IMG/VR virus record: IMGVR_UViG_3300022187_000025 | Location: 1-64,000 of that record | Length of the DNA: 64,000 nt | Direction: 5' to 3' (one strand) | Source of the DNA: a virus | In this document: positions 63,834 through 64,000 of the stretch, piece by piece | Numbering within the stretch: position 1 is the first letter of the stretch | Layout of the letters: every line of letters starts with the position of its first letter | Made by a program: the position numbers and the translations under genes | Notes under the pieces: generated by a model | The model's input: the letters and a program-made list of their open reading frames with translations, nothing else | The model's database searches: none | Told to the model about the DNA's origin: nothing

Positions 63834-64000
63834 ATGAAAAAGATAGATTGGTGGGAATTTATGTCTATGCTAGTATATTTTTTACTAGCTGTCATCTGTA
63901 TTTTAGATGAATGTAGAGAATTATTTGCTTATTTTGTAGCTATCATTTTACTTTATCATGGGGTAAAAAAATCCACAATAACATTTCAAAATTTACTATG
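63834..64000 (+). CDS. Membrane protein, partial (C-terminus outside window)
   Basis: 55 codons seen. Two hydrophobic spans at about 8-23 (FMSMLVYFLLAVICIL) and 31-43 (FAYFVAIILLYH). The frame is open at the window edge. Confidence 0.5.
   Translation, partial: MKKIDWWEFMSMLVYFLLAVICILDECRELFAYFVAIILLYHGVKKSTITFQNLL

Overview
The window is about 64 kb of a large AT-rich phage genome that infects a member of the Bacteroidetes and most resembles the crAss-like (Crassvirales) podoviruses. The grounds are the two opposed gene blocks, the order terminase - very large portal - scaffold-like - capsid, and the replication set: family B DNA polymerase, SF2 helicase, DnaB-type ATPase, RecA-like (Sak4-type) ATPase, TOPRIM primase, PD-(D/E)XK exonuclease, uracil-DNA glycosylase and MazG-like protein. 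There are also HU/IHF-like and amidase genes, and several promoters of the Bacteroidetes form TTG/TTTG-N19/20-TAnnTTTG. Ribosome binding sites are AT-rich without a clear Shine-Dalgarno, and start/stop overlaps are the rule. The host and family are inferences; no marker gene was searched.

Region 1, 1-26.4 kb, minus strand: virion genes. In transcription order: a RepL/winged-helix-like gene with a twin palindromic operator, an ATP-grasp-like gene, HU-like and GroES-like genes, a Zn-binding protein, a small-terminase candidate, the large terminase (with a 349-residue LAGLIDADG intein in its P-loop), portal, scaffold candidate, capsid, connector-like proteins, a beta-rich virion protein and a tail fibre/adhesin module at the left end that runs off the window. 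A GIY-YIG and a HTH-LAGLIDADG homing endonuclease are interspersed.

Region 2, 26.5-36.2 kb, plus strand: small, mostly unrecognised genes, probably early. Many have a common leader element ACTCTWAAA 11-20 nt before the start codon. Between them lie long stretches (27.58-28.02, 28.17-28.77, 29.77-30.39, 31.29-31.48 kb) that lack genes but fold, on the plus strand, into chains of perfect hairpins, some with apparent pseudoknots. A Leu-type and an Arg-type tRNA-like gene, an HNH homing endonuclease and a SleB-like cell-wall hydrolase are also here.

Region 3, 36.2-64 kb, plus strand: replication, recombination and nucleotide metabolism. The most striking structure is three blocks (36184-37381, 41050-42231, 43098-44241) of 26 tandem, mutually overlapping genes for 38-52 residue microproteins. 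They have different bodies but share a C-terminal tail R-I-[ILV]-C-x-x-stop. Two blocks run directly into the DNA polymerase and the SF2 helicase. At 51.5-55.1 kb there is an apparently complete ubiquitin-like pathway: beta-grasp modifier, E2-like, JAMM peptidase and E1-like proteins. A radical SAM enzyme of the spore-photoproduct-lyase type and a dNMP kinase lie near the right end.

The genes fit a lytic phage that replicates with its own polymerase, primase and helicases, recombines with a Sak4-like/exonuclease pair, and lyses with amidase and SleB-type enzymes. Much accessory material (microproteins, structured RNAs, ubiquitin-like cassette) plausibly acts on the host or its defences; that last role is inference.
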